The notes: generated by a model from the sequence alone, not told the origin. A DNA stretch of 64,000 nucleotides from Burkholderiaceae bacterium (GCA_024235875.1 JACKLP010000003.1:186001-250000); one strand, 5' to 3'. Counted from the stretch's first letter, positions 45,165 through 54,685 are shown. A program made the numbers and translations.

Positions 45165-45278
45165 GAAATGTCTCCTCGCGCGGCGAGACCCGCCAACGCG
45201 CTTGTCATCGTAGGAACCGCGCGTCGCCATCATAACCGGGCGCGGGCTTTCCCGGCGCACGCCGCCGCGCGGCAATCT

Positions 45279-46925
45279 TCAGACCGCCTCGGGCACCATC
45301 TCGATCGCGCCGCACGGGCACTCGGCCGCGCACAGGCCACAACCCTTGCAGTACTCGTAGTCGATGCGGAAGCGCTCGCCCGGCCCGAGCTTGATCACCG
45401 CATTGTCCGGACACACGCCGTAGCAGTTGTCGCACTCGAAGCAGTTGCCGCAACTGAGGCAGCGACGCGCCTCGAACAGCGCGTTGTCCTCGGTCAGGCC
45501 GCCTTGGACTTCGTCGAAGCTGCTGGTGCGCCGGGCCAGGTCGAGCTGGGGGCGGACGGTCTTGGGTGCATCGCTGTAGTACCAGGTATTGAGCCGTTCG
45601 AAGCTCGCCGGCGCATGCGGCGGATCGGTCTGGACGCTCGCGCCGCGCAGCCACGCATCGACATGGCGCGCGGCCTTCTTGCCATGGCCGACCGCGACCG
45701 TGACATTGCGCTCGGCCGGCACCATGTCGCCGCCGGCGAACAGGCCCGGATGGCCGGTCATCATCGTGTCGGGGTCCACCTCGACCACGCCGTCGGTGAC
45801 GGTCAGGCCCGGCACCGTGTCGAGCAGCGACAGGTCGACGTCTTGTCCGAGCGCGAGCACCAGCGAGTCGGCCTCGAGCGTCTCGAGCTCGCCGGTGGGC
45901 TGCGGCTTGCCGTCCTCGTCCAGGCGCATCTTCTCGATCGTGAGCGCGCCTTCGCCGGCCTGGCGGATCGTGGAGAGCCACTTGACCATCACGCCTTCCT
46001 CGAGCGCTTCCTCGACCTCGAAGTCGTGTGCGGGCATCTTCTCGCGGGTGCGCCGATAGACGATGATCGCCTCGGTGGCGCCGAGCCGACGCGCGGTGCG
46101 CGCGACATCGATCGCGGTGTTGCCGCCGCCGTAGACCACGACCCGGCGACCCAGCATCGGCTGCAGCTCGGCCTCGCCCGTGCCTTCCATCGAGCGCAGC
46201 ACCGAGACCGCATCGAGGATGCGCGACGAATCCTTGGCCGGGATGAAGGCGCGTCGCGCGATGTGGGCACCGACCGCGAGAAAGGCGGCATCGTAGCCGC
46301 CGGCCTGCATCGTGTGCGCGAGGTCGGTGATCTTCTCGCCCAGCTGCAGGCGTACGCCCATCTCGACGATGCGCTGCATCTCGGCATCGAGTACGTCACG
46401 CGGCAGGCGGTACTTGGGGATGCCGAAGCGCATCATGCCGCCGGCCAGCGGCCCGGCTTCGATCACGGTGACCGCGTGGCCGCGACCGCGCAGGTGATAG
46501 GCGGCCGACATGCCCGAGGGGCCGGCCCCCACCACCAGCACCTGCTTGCCGGTCTCGGTGGCGGGTGCATCGAAGCGCCAGCCGCGCCGGATGGCCTCGT
46601 CGCCCAGAAAGCGCTCGACCGAGTTGATGCCGACGGCGGCATCGAGCCGGGCGCGATTGCACGCGCCCTCGCACGAGTGATAGCAGACCCGGCCCATGAT
46701 CGCGGGGAAGGGGTTGTCGCGCACCAGGTGGCGCCAGGCGGCCTCGTAGTTGCCGGACTCGGCGTGATAGAGCCAGCCCTGGATGTCTTCGCCGGCTGGA
46801 CACTGCGCGTTGCACGGCGGCAGGCGATCGACATAGACCGGGCGCTCGGTGCGCCAGGTACCGGTGTGATTGGCGAGCGAGGAGCCCGGGTCGAGCGTGA
46901 TCGCGAAAGGCTTTTGCATCGTCAC
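45279..46925 (-). CDS. FAD oxidoreductase/ferredoxin subunit of a 2-oxoacid:ferredoxin oxidoreductase
   Basis: This 548-aa protein joins a GltD-like FAD/NAD(P) part (LPPCNAQCPAGEDIQGWLYH, GAGPSGMSAAYHLRGRGHAV, VVVYGGGNTAIDVARTAR) to a C-terminal 2x[4Fe-4S] ferredoxin part (CLSCGNCFECDNCYGVCPDN and YCKGCGLCAAECPCGAI). Such fusions act as delta subunits of pyruvate/oxalate-type oxidoreductases and pass electrons to NAD(P). The GTG at 46925 is chosen because GAGGAGG is 7 bp before it and it overlaps the PorB stop; an ATG at 46919 is an alternative. It is the last gene of the porGAB operon. Confidence 0.9.
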   Translation of the reverse strand: MTMQKPFAITLDPGSSLANHTGTWRTERPVYVDRLPPCNAQCPAGEDIQGWLYHAESGNYEAAWRHLVRDNPFPAIMGRVCYHSCEGACNRARLDAAVGINSVERFLGDEAIRRGWRFDAPATETGKQVLVVGAGPSGMSAAYHLRGRGHAVTVIEAGPLAGGMMRFGIPKYRLPRDVLDAEMQRIVEMGVRLQLGEKITDLAHTMQAGGYDAAFLAVGAHIARRAFIPAKDSSRILDAVSVLRSMEGTGEAELQPMLGRRVVVYGGGNTAIDVARTARRLGATEAIIVYRRTREKMPAHDFEVEEALEEGVMVKWLSTIRQAGEGALTIEKMRLDEDGKPQPTGELETLEADSLVLALGQDVDLSLLDTVPGLTVTDGVVEVDPDTMMTGHPGLFAGGDMVPAERNVTVAVGHGKKAARHVDAWLRGASVQTDPPHAPASFERLNTWYYSDAPKTVRPQLDLARRTSSFDEVQGGLTEDNALFEARRCLSCGNCFECDNCYGVCPDNAVIKLGPGERFRIDYEYCKGCGLCAAECPCGAIEMVPEAV

Positions 46926-47923
46926 GCGGCGTCCTCCTCGTCGACGAGCCCGAAGCGGCGGATGTTGCGATCGGCCATGGCCTGGATGCGCGCGACGGCG
47001 CCCGGATCGGCATCGCGAGCGAACAGATGCGCGAAGCGCTTCTGCGGTCGCAGGTAGTCCTCGACCGGGACCCGACGGCGGATCTTCGTCACCGCCGTGA
47101 CCTCGCCGTGCTCGGCTTCGAACTCGGGGAACAACCCGGTCTCGCGCGCCAGCCGCGCGAGTCGGATCGTGTCGTGGCTGGCGGCGCCCCAGCCGAGCGG
47201 GCAGGGCACGAGGATGTGCAGGTAGCGCGCGCCGTGCAACGACATCGCGCGCGTGACCTTGGCCTCGAGGTCATGCAGGTCGGCGACGGTGGCCGTGGCC
47301 ACGTAGGGGATCTCGTGCGCCATCGCGATCAGCGGCAGGTTCTTGCCCTGGCCGAAGCTTGCGCCCGGCTCGGGGCCCAGTGCCATGGTCGTGGCGGTAC
47401 GCGCCGCCGGCGGCGTGGCCGACGAGCGCTGGACGCCGGTGTTCATGTAGGCCTCGTTGTCGTAGCAGATGTAGAGCACGTCGTCGTTGCGCTCGAACAT
47501 GCCCGAGAGGCAGCCGAAGCCGATGTCGGTGGTGCCGCCATCGCCGCCTTGGGCGATCACGCGTACGTCGTGCCGGCCCTTTACCTTGAGCGCGGCCGCG
47601 ATGCCGGTGGCCACCGCGGCGGCATTGCCGAACAGCGAATGGATCCACGGCAGCTGCCACGAGGTCTCGGGATAGGGCGTGGAGAACACCTCGAGGCAGC
47701 CGGTGGCATTGGCTGCCACCAGTTGTCCCTCGGTGGCGCGCATCGCTGCATCGACCGCGTAGCGCGCGCCGAGCGCCTCGCCGCAGCCCTGGCAGGCACG
47801 ATGGCCCGAGTTGAGCGAGTTGTTGCGCTCGATTGTGGCCTGCACCGTGCGCTGCTCGGGCGCGAGCAGGCGGTTGCCGACGGTGAAGGTACCGGTCTGG
47901 TAGAACTTGACGGGCTGGGTCAT
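46922..47923 (-). CDS. 2-oxoacid:ferredoxin oxidoreductase, beta (TPP) subunit
   Basis: This 333-aa thiamine pyrophosphate subunit has the PorB-type start SLNSGHRACQGCGEALGARY with Cys ligands, the TPP motif GGDGGTTDIGFGCL and NEAYMNTGVQRSSATPPAAR. With the alpha and gamma subunits it would convert a 2-oxoacid and CoA to acyl-CoA, CO2 and reduced ferredoxin; the substrate (pyruvate, oxalate or other) is not determined. The stop overlaps the next gene by GTGA. Confidence 0.93.
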   Translation of the reverse strand: MTQPVKFYQTGTFTVGNRLLAPEQRTVQATIERNNSLNSGHRACQGCGEALGARYAVDAAMRATEGQLVAANATGCLEVFSTPYPETSWQLPWIHSLFGNAAAVATGIAAALKVKGRHDVRVIAQGGDGGTTDIGFGCLSGMFERNDDVLYICYDNEAYMNTGVQRSSATPPAARTATTMALGPEPGASFGQGKNLPLIAMAHEIPYVATATVADLHDLEAKVTRAMSLHGARYLHILVPCPLGWGAASHDTIRLARLARETGLFPEFEAEHGEVTAVTKIRRRVPVEDYLRPQKRFAHLFARDADPGAVARIQAMADRNIRRFGLVDEEDAA

Positions 47924-47933
47924 GTCACGATCC

Positions 47934-49187
47934 TCAACGTACCTTGGAGGCGATCGTGCCGACGTCGCGCAGCAGGTTCTCGGCGATCGGGCCACTGCGT
48001 CGGACCTGCGCTTCGCGTTCGAGCTGGCGCGCGACGATGTCGTGATCGAGGTCCATGAAGGTCAGCGACTCGAGCCGGTCGGCCGCCGCATCGCGCAGCG
48101 TGCGCGCGAGCGACGCCTTGGTGATCGCGCGACCGCCCAGGCCGGCCACGACGGTGTAACCGTGCAGGTGTAGGCCCGAGAGCGCCAGGCGCACGTCGGT
48201 GGACACGACGCCGCCCAGGCCGACCGAGAAGCTTTTCTCGAGCACCACGACCCGCTCGGCCTGCTGCAAGGCCTCGCGTACCGCCGCCAACGGGAACGGC
48301 CGGAAGGAATGGATGCCGAGCACGCCGACCGCCAGGCCGTCGGCGCGCAGCTCGTCGACGGTGTCCTTGAGCGTGCCGAGCACCGAGCCGAGCGCGACCA
48401 CGATCGTTCGCGCACCCTCGCATCGGTAGGGCCGCACCAGCCCGCCCGAATGCCGGCCGAAGCGTTCGCTGAACTCGGCCGCGATGCGCGGAATGTGCTC
48501 GAGCGCCGAGAGCTGCTTGGCGTGCGCCAGATAGCGCACCTCCATGAAGGCTTCCGGGCCGACCATGGCGCCGATCGAGACCGGCTCGGCCGGATCGAGC
48601 ACCTGGCGCGGCTCGTAGCGCGGCAGGAAGGCATCGACCTCGGCTTGCGCCGGCAGGTCCACGCCCTCGACCGCATGGGTGAGAATGAAGCCGTCCATGC
48701 ACACCATCACCGGCATCGACAATTCCTCGGCGAGGCGAAAGGCCTGGATGTGCAGGTCCAGCGCCTCCTGGTTGCTTTCGGCGAACAGCTGGAGCCAGCC
48801 GCTGTCGCGCTGGCTCATCGAGTCGCTGTGATCGTTCCAGATGTTGATCGGCGCGCCGATCGCGCGATTGGCTACCGTCATCACGATCGGCAGGCCCAGC
48901 CCCGAGGCGTTGTAGACCGCCTCGGCCATGAACAGCAGGCCCTGGCTCGCGGTCGCCGTGTAGGCACGCGCGCCGGCGGCCGACGCGCCGATCGCCACGC
49001 TCATCGCGGCGAACTCGCTCTCGACGTTGATGAACTCGCAGGGCGCGAGCTCGCCCCGGCGAACGATCTCGCCCAGGCCCTCGACGATGTGCGTCTGCGG
49101 TGAGATCGGGTAGGCGCAGATCACCTCGGGCCGCGACAGCGCGACCGCGCGTGCAACAGCCCTCGAGCCCTCAATCTGCTCGCGCAT
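47934..49187 (-). CDS. 2-oxoacid:ferredoxin oxidoreductase, alpha subunit
   Basis: This 417-aa protein has the PorA core: EGSRAVARAVALSRPEVICA, AYPISPQTHIVEGLGEIVRR and AYTATASQGLLFMAEAVYNA, then PIVMTVANRAIGAPINIWND. The ATG at 49187 is inside the gamma gene (17-bp overlap), indicating coupling. Domains I and II of the family are complete. It forms the catalytic unit with the beta and gamma subunits. Confidence 0.93.
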   Translation of the reverse strand: MREQIEGSRAVARAVALSRPEVICAYPISPQTHIVEGLGEIVRRGELAPCEFINVESEFAAMSVAIGASAAGARAYTATASQGLLFMAEAVYNASGLGLPIVMTVANRAIGAPINIWNDHSDSMSQRDSGWLQLFAESNQEALDLHIQAFRLAEELSMPVMVCMDGFILTHAVEGVDLPAQAEVDAFLPRYEPRQVLDPAEPVSIGAMVGPEAFMEVRYLAHAKQLSALEHIPRIAAEFSERFGRHSGGLVRPYRCEGARTIVVALGSVLGTLKDTVDELRADGLAVGVLGIHSFRPFPLAAVREALQQAERVVVLEKSFSVGLGGVVSTDVRLALSGLHLHGYTVVAGLGGRAITKASLARTLRDAAADRLESLTFMDLDHDIVARQLEREAQVRRSGPIAENLLRDVGTIASKVR

Positions 49188-49761
49188 CGGTAAGCTCCCT
49201 GACTTCGTCGCGCACGAAAGCGAAGGCTTCGGTGGCGGCGGCGACATTGTCATCGGCCACACGGCCGGAAAAGCGATCGCGGATCGCATGTTCGACCGCG
49301 TCCAGGCTGATCAGTCCCGACAGCGCGGCGAAGCCACCAAGCAACACCGCATTGGGCAGGGGCCGGCCCAGGTGTCGCATCGCGATCTCGGTGGCCGGCA
49401 CCGTGGTCAGTCGCTCGTGGCGATGGCGCGCGGTGATCTCGGCCAGTCCGAGGTCGTCGAAGCCATGGCGGCTGTTGATCAGCACATAGCCGTCGGGCAC
49501 GAGCCCCTGGAACACGTCGACCTGGTGCAGCAGCGTGGGGTCTTGCACGATCAGCACGTCGGGCGCGACGATCGGCTCGCGCAGCCGGATCTCGGCGTCG
49601 TCGATGCGGCAGAACGCGACCACCGGCGCGCCGGTGCGCTCCGAGCCGAAGCTGGGGAAGGCCTGCGCGAAGCGTCCCTGCTGGAAGGCCGCCACAGACA
49701 GCATTTCTGCCGCGGTCACCACGCCCTGGCCGCCGCGACCGTGGATTCGGATTTGCAGCAT
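49171..49761 (-). CDS. 2-oxoacid:ferredoxin oxidoreductase, gamma subunit
   Basis: This 196-aa protein begins MLQIRIHGRGGQGVVTAAEM, the PorG signature, and contains FPSFGSERTGAPVVAFCRID and NAVLLGGFAALSGLISLDAV. It is the first gene of the porG-porA-porB-oxidoreductase operon. These enzymes are oxygen-sensitive in many organisms, which is notable beside genes of apparently respiratory metabolism. Confidence 0.93.
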   Translation of the reverse strand: MLQIRIHGRGGQGVVTAAEMLSVAAFQQGRFAQAFPSFGSERTGAPVVAFCRIDDAEIRLREPIVAPDVLIVQDPTLLHQVDVFQGLVPDGYVLINSRHGFDDLGLAEITARHRHERLTTVPATEIAMRHLGRPLPNAVLLGGFAALSGLISLDAVEHAIRDRFSGRVADDNVAAATEAFAFVRDEVRELTDARAD

Positions 49762-49871
49762 CGATCGAATTCCTGGGGGCTGTCGAAGTACCGGTCAAAC
49801 CTCATTCAACGGCGAAGTGACCGGTTTGTCCATGCCGGTGGGTCGATGGAGGGCCGGGCCCGCCGATGCGA

Positions 49872-50825
49872 TCAGGCCAGCATCTCGAGCACCGCGCGCA
49901 GGTCGGGGCAACCATCGCGGGTACCCCGGTATTGGCACTTGAGTGCCGCGGCCGCGTTGGCGAAGGCCATCGCATCGGCCACGGCCAGGCCGGCCGAGAC
50001 CGCCAGCGCGAAGGCGCCATGGAACACGTCGCCGGCGCCGGTGGTATCGAGTGCGGTGATCGAATGCGCGGGCAGATGCGTAATGCCGCCGGCGTCGGAC
50101 CAGGTCACGCCGGCGGGCCCTTGCGTGAGGGCGGCGACGCGGCAACCGCGATCGCGCGCACGCGCGAGGCCCGCCAAGGGGTCGGAAAGCTCGGGGACAT
50201 AGCCGGCCAGTCCGGGCTCGGAGAAGATCACGATGTCGGCCTGGGCCAGGAGCGAGTCGATCAGCTCGCGCTCGGCGACATCGCCGTCGAGCACCGTGGG
50301 TACGCCCGCCGCCCTGGCGGCCTCGAACGCGGTCTGCGCGCCCGCCGGCCATCGCGGGTCGGCCAGCACGGCACCGGCCGTGGCGATCCGCTCGAGCGGC
50401 ATTCCGCCCGGGTCCTCGGGCAGCGCGTCGCCGCGGAAGTTGACGATCCGGCGCTCGCCCCCGCTCTCGACCAGGATCGCCGAGACCGACGAGCGCGCGC
50501 CGGGCGCAAGCCGCAGCCCCTCGACATCGACCCCGGCGGCGGCCAGCTCGGTGCGCATCGCGACGCCCGCCGTGTCGTCGCCGGCCCGGCCCCAGAACCG
50601 GGCCAGGCCACCGAGGCGTGCGATCGCCACCGCGGCCGTCGCGGCCATGCCGCCACCGCCGTCCCGATACCCGCTGGCGCGCTGCTTGCCGCCGCCGGCG
50701 GGCAGCGCATCGACGCGCCAGGTCATGTCCCAGGTCGTGTGGCCCACGCAGACGACCTCGGCCGGGCGCGGAGCGAGCAGGTGCGCACGCAGGCGATCGC
50801 ACAGCATCGGATCGGAGCGCGTCAT
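49872..50825 (-). CDS. PfkB family sugar kinase
   Basis: This 317-aa kinase of the ribokinase/PfkB fold has RDGGGGMAATAAVAIARLGG near the N-terminus and the second signature DTTGAGDVFHGAFALAVSAG with the catalytic Asp of the GAGD motif. The phosphate acceptor (a sugar or nucleoside) cannot be told. A second in-frame ATG at 50807 (MLCDRLRAHLLAPRP) is an alternative start. It is 13 bp downstream of the protease gene. Confidence 0.9.
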   Translation of the reverse strand: MTRSDPMLCDRLRAHLLAPRPAEVVCVGHTTWDMTWRVDALPAGGGKQRASGYRDGGGGMAATAAVAIARLGGLARFWGRAGDDTAGVAMRTELAAAGVDVEGLRLAPGARSSVSAILVESGGERRIVNFRGDALPEDPGGMPLERIATAGAVLADPRWPAGAQTAFEAARAAGVPTVLDGDVAERELIDSLLAQADIVIFSEPGLAGYVPELSDPLAGLARARDRGCRVAALTQGPAGVTWSDAGGITHLPAHSITALDTTGAGDVFHGAFALAVSAGLAVADAMAFANAAAALKCQYRGTRDGCPDLRAVLEMLA

Positions 50826-50838
50826 GGGCTCGACCCGC

Positions 50839-51933
50839 TCAGCGGATGCCGGCTTCGAGCGTCACCTCGAGCTCGCGCTGCTGTCCGGCGCGCAGCACCA
50901 GCACGCGAAGCGTATCGCCGGGCCCCAGCCGGGCCATGGCGGCCCGCGCTTTCTCGTAGCCGTCCTCGTCGCTGAGCCAGATATCCTGAACCCGAAGCAA
51001 CACGTCGCCGCCCAGGCGCATGTTGTGGCGGTCGATACGTGCAACCCCGGTGCCGGCGCGCATCTTCAGCGCCGCTGCCGGCGAGTCCGAGGCGATCCGC
51101 TCGACCAGCAGGCCGGCGGCGCGCGGCAGGTTGAACACGCGCGCATACCAGCCGCCGAGCCAGTGGCCGTTGATGCCGGTCCACATCGAGCGCTCGTCGA
51201 TCAGCAGACGGCGCACGGTGTCGATGCCGATGAAAAAGCCGATGCCGATCGGCTGGGCGTGCTCGCGCAAGACGGCGGAGGCGATGCCGATCACGCGGCC
51301 GTCGTCATCGAAGATCGGTGCGCCCGACGCGCCCTCGCTGATGTGCGCGTCCGTTCGCAGCACTTCGATCCCGCCGACCTCGCCTTGCGGCTTGGCGGCG
51401 GTCGAGGTGCGCGTGGAACGACCGGCCACGTGGCCGACCGCGACCGTGATCTCGAGGTCCATCGGGTGGCCCACCATCGTGACCCGATCGCCGATGCGCA
51501 CGCGATCCGAGCGCCCGAGCCGAGCGTGCCGCTGCGGGGGTGGCGGCTCGAGCGGCTCGAGGATCGCGACGTCGGCGGCCGGCTCCGCCGCCCAGACCCG
51601 CGCCTGCACCGACTTGCCGCCCGGATAGACGATGATGATGCGATCGGCCGACTGCACGACGTGGGCGGCGGTGAGAACCCGCCCGTCCTCCGAGATCACC
51701 ACGCCCGATCCCTGCGACGGCTCGATCCGCTGGGTGATCGAATCGACACCGTCGACGATGAGCTCTTGCGAATAGATGCGCACCACGCTGCCGTTGACCG
51801 CCTCGAACAGCCCCGATGGCGTGGCCTCGGCCCAGGCCGGACGCTCGGGCGCGGTGGCCACGATCCCCGCGGTGGCGGCGATGCCGATCGTGAGCAGGAC
51901 CGTGCGTCGGGACGCTCGCCGGGTTGGTTCCAT
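50839..51933 (-). CDS. Trypsin-like serine protease with PDZ domain (HtrA-like)
   Basis: This 364-aa exported protease has a Tat-like N-terminus (RRASRRTVLLTIGIAATAGI). The catalytic triad residues are His in VLTAAHVV, Asp in PAADVAIL and Ser in EGASGAPIFD (GASGAP in place of the usual GNSGGP). A C-terminal PDZ domain includes AGLLVERIASDSPAAALKMR. It may act in envelope quality control or be a specialised protease. It lies 4 bp downstream of an ABC permease gene. Confidence 0.9.
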   Translation of the reverse strand: MEPTRRASRRTVLLTIGIAATAGIVATAPERPAWAEATPSGLFEAVNGSVVRIYSQELIVDGVDSITQRIEPSQGSGVVISEDGRVLTAAHVVQSADRIIIVYPGGKSVQARVWAAEPAADVAILEPLEPPPPQRHARLGRSDRVRIGDRVTMVGHPMDLEITVAVGHVAGRSTRTSTAAKPQGEVGGIEVLRTDAHISEGASGAPIFDDDGRVIGIASAVLREHAQPIGIGFFIGIDTVRRLLIDERSMWTGINGHWLGGWYARVFNLPRAAGLLVERIASDSPAAALKMRAGTGVARIDRHNMRLGGDVLLRVQDIWLSDEDGYEKARAAMARLGPGDTLRVLVLRAGQQRELEVTLEAGIR

Positions 51934-51937
51934 CGGA

Positions 51938-52744
51938 TCAACTCCGCCAGCGAAGTAGCGCCCGTTCCAGGCGGCCGATCAGCCAGCTCACCGACAGGCC
52001 CATCAACGACAGGATCGCCACGCCCGCCAGCAACTGATCGGTCGCCATCAGGTTGCCGGCCATCAGGATGAAGGCGCCCACGCCGTGCTCGGCGCCGATC
52101 ATCTCGGCGGCGACCAGCAGGATGATCGCGATCGAAGCCGAGATCCTAAAGCCCGACAGGATCGCCGGCAGCGCGCCGGGAAAGACGATCTTGCGCACGA
52201 TCGAGGTCCAGCGCAAGCCGAATGACTGTCCCATCCGGATCAGGCCGCGGTCGACGTTGTCGACCCCGCCGTAGACGGCGATGACGGTCGGAAAGAAGGT
52301 ACCGAACAGGATGGTCGCGACTTTCGACTCCTCGCCGATGCCGAACCAGATGATGAACAGCGGCAGCAGCGCGATCTTCGGGATCGGGAAGATCGCGGCC
52401 ACGAAGGGCACGATGCCCGCGCGCGCCAGTGAGAACAGGCCGGCGGCGAGGCCGAAGGCGAGTCCCAGCAGCGTGCCGCCGATCCATCCGATCGCCAGCC
52501 GGCGCAGCGACGCGCCCAGGTGCAACCACAGATCGCCCGAGCGCACCAGTTCGACGAACACGGCGAACGCGGCCGACGGTGCCGGCAACACCAAGGCGTC
52601 GATCCAGCCCTGGCGCGAGCCGATCTCCCACAGCAGCAGCGCACCGACGAGCAGTGCGAGGCCCACGCCCCGACGCGGCGTCGGCGCGAAGCCGCCACCA
52701 CGGAACGCGACCGGGCGCGCCTCGGCGGCGCCGCGCTCAGTCAT
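51938..52744 (-). CDS. ABC transporter permease (nitrate/taurine type)
   Basis: This 268-aa inner-membrane permease of the SsuC/TauC class has about six segments (GVGLALLVGALLLWEIGSRQ, LGLAFGLAAGLFSLARAGIV, then FFPTVIAVYGGVDNVDRGLI and ASIAIILLVAAEMIGAEHGV). It overlaps the ATPase gene upstream by 8 bp. No substrate-binding protein lies in this cluster; a partner may be encoded elsewhere. Confidence 0.93.
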   Translation of the reverse strand: MTERGAAEARPVAFRGGGFAPTPRRGVGLALLVGALLLWEIGSRQGWIDALVLPAPSAAFAVFVELVRSGDLWLHLGASLRRLAIGWIGGTLLGLAFGLAAGLFSLARAGIVPFVAAIFPIPKIALLPLFIIWFGIGEESKVATILFGTFFPTVIAVYGGVDNVDRGLIRMGQSFGLRWTSIVRKIVFPGALPAILSGFRISASIAIILLVAAEMIGAEHGVGAFILMAGNLMATDQLLAGVAILSLMGLSVSWLIGRLERALLRWRS

Positions 52745-53504
52745 GCTGCAACTCCAGATCGGCCGCGAGCGCTTCTTCGCGCATCATCGCCCACAGGTGC
52801 TTGCGAATGGCGTCGATGCGATTGGGATCGCGCATCCGGTCCTCGAGCGCGAGATCGATGTCGACGATCTCGCGAATCCGCCCGGGGCGGCGCGACAGCA
52901 CCACGACGCGATGGCCGAGCCGCACCGCCTCGTCGAGGTTGTGCGTGACATAGCAGGCGGTGAACTGTTCGCGCGCCCACAGCTCGAGCAGGTCGTCGAT
53001 CAGCAACTCGCGAGTCTGGGCGTCGAGCGCCGACAGCGGCTCGTCCATCAGCAGGCAGGCCGGCCGCACCGCGAGCGCGCGCGCGATCGCGACGCGCTGC
53101 TTCATGCCGCCCGAGAGCTGACGCGGCAGCGCATCGGCGAAATCGAGCAGCTTGGTGCGCGTCAGCACGTCGTCGACGATCTCGCGGATCTGCGGTGCCG
53201 AAAGCCCGTGGTCCTCGAGAACCAGTGCGACATTGTCGCGGGCGCTGCGCCACGGCAGCAGGGCGAAGTCCTGGAACACGTAGGTGAGCGGATTGAGCGA
53301 GCCGGCCGGTGGATCGCCGATCTGCAGCACCCGGCCCGCCGCCGGCCGCTCCAGGCCGCCGATCAGGCGCAACAGCGTGGACTTGCCGCAGCCCGACGGG
53401 CCGATCAGGCAGACGATCTGCCCGCGTGCGATGTGCAGGTCGATGCCCGCGAGCACCTCGGTGTGGCCGTAGCGGTGGCCGATTCCCTCCAGGCTCAGGT
53501 CCAT
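52737..53504 (-). CDS. ABC transporter ATP-binding protein (nitrate/taurine type)
   Basis: This 255-aa ATPase begins MDLSLEGIGHRYGHTEVLAG, with Walker A GPSGCGKSTLL, signature LSGGMKQRVA and Walker B LLMDEPLSALD. The long antisense-containing frame to 54488 is rejected in favour of the ATG at 53504, where similarity begins. It works with the overlapping permease gene; the Old Yellow Enzyme lies 11 bp upstream. Confidence 0.93.
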   Translation of the reverse strand: MDLSLEGIGHRYGHTEVLAGIDLHIARGQIVCLIGPSGCGKSTLLRLIGGLERPAAGRVLQIGDPPAGSLNPLTYVFQDFALLPWRSARDNVALVLEDHGLSAPQIREIVDDVLTRTKLLDFADALPRQLSGGMKQRVAIARALAVRPACLLMDEPLSALDAQTRELLIDDLLELWAREQFTACYVTHNLDEAVRLGHRVVVLSRRPGRIREIVDIDLALEDRMRDPNRIDAIRKHLWAMMREEALAADLELQHD

Positions 53505-53515
53505 CGGATCGCTCG

Positions 53516-54685
53516 TCAGGCGGCGTCCGCGCTCAACGGATGGCCACGGTAGGTCGAAGGCTCGATCCCGGGCACCGCCTGCGCGCGTTTGCCCAGCCAC
53601 CAGCCGGCCGCCGGTGGCATCTGGTCGAAGCCGTCGGCGCCGAGCTTGCGCGCCGCGTCCATCGCCCAGTTCGGGTTGTAGAGCATCTCGCGCCCGACGG
53701 CGATCAGGTCGGCGCGTTCCTCGGCGAGGATCTGCTCGGCCTGGTCGGGGTGGACGATCAGCCCGACGGCCATCGTGCGCACGTCGGCCTCGCGCCGCAG
53801 CTTCTCGGCGTACGGGACCTGGTAGCCGTAGCCCAGCGGGAGCGTGCCGCGCGCGCGCATGCCACCGGCGCTGCAATCGATGACGTCGACACCGCGCTGC
53901 CCGAGCTCGCGTGCCAGCCGCACGCTCGCCTCCGGCGTCCAGCCGGCGTCGTCCTCGACCGAGAGGCGCATGAACAGCGGCTTGGCCGCCGGCCAGGCGG
54001 CACGGACCGCCTCGGCCACCTCGAGCGCGAAACGAAAGCGCCCGGCCTCGCTGCCGCCGTACTCGTCGGTGCGCTGATTGGCCTCGGGCGAGAGGAACTG
54101 GTGGATCAGGAAACCGTGCGCACCGTGGATCTCGATGGTGTCGAAACCGGCCTGGTCGGCGCGGCGGGCCGCTGTCGCCCAGGCTTCGGCGAGCGCGACG
54201 ATCTCGCGCTTCTCGAGCGCGCGCGGCACCGGCGAGGCCGGGTCGGGCGCGAGCGCACTTGGCGCGACCAGTTCCCAGGCCGCCCAGTCGTCGACCTGGG
54301 CCAGGACCTCGGGCGTGGGCTCGAGCGGGCGGCCGCCCTCCCAGGGCCGCTGGATGCGCGACTTGCGCCCAGAGTGCCCGAGCTGGATGCCGATCGCCGC
54401 GCCGCAGCCGTGGGCCAGGTCGACGATGCGCGCGAGGCCGGGTACGAAGGCGTCGTCCCACAGGCCGAGGTCGCCGACCGTGCCGCACCCGCGCCGCTCG
54501 ATCTTGGTCGACTCCACGAACACCAGGCCGGCACCGCCGGCCGCATAGCGTCCGGCGTTCATCAGATGCCAGTCCGTTGCGTGGCCGTTGCGGGCCGAGT
54601 ACTGGTGCATCGGGGCGACGACGACGCGATTCTTCAGCGCCAGCTCGCGCAGCCGGATCGGGGTGAACAGCAAGGGTTCGGTCAT
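53516..54685 (-). CDS. NADH:flavin oxidoreductase (Old Yellow Enzyme family)
   Basis: This 389-aa FMN enzyme begins TEPLLFTPIRLRELALKNRV. It has the OYE-type substrate and flavin residues in VVAPMHQYSA, IQLGHSGRKS, EIHGAHGFLIHQFLSPEANQ and YGGSEAGRFRFALEV, then VGLIVHPDQAEQILAEERAD and DLIAVGREMLYNPNW. It is in the YqjM/XenA-like class. Typical reactions are reductions of activated C=C bonds, with physiological substrates unknown. It starts 11 bp from the ABC ATPase, possibly one operon. Confidence 0.92.
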   Translation of the reverse strand: MTEPLLFTPIRLRELALKNRVVVAPMHQYSARNGHATDWHLMNAGRYAAGGAGLVFVESTKIERRGCGTVGDLGLWDDAFVPGLARIVDLAHGCGAAIGIQLGHSGRKSRIQRPWEGGRPLEPTPEVLAQVDDWAAWELVAPSALAPDPASPVPRALEKREIVALAEAWATAARRADQAGFDTIEIHGAHGFLIHQFLSPEANQRTDEYGGSEAGRFRFALEVAEAVRAAWPAAKPLFMRLSVEDDAGWTPEASVRLARELGQRGVDVIDCSAGGMRARGTLPLGYGYQVPYAEKLRREADVRTMAVGLIVHPDQAEQILAEERADLIAVGREMLYNPNWAMDAARKLGADGFDQMPPAAGWWLGKRAQAVPGIEPSTYRGHPLSADAA

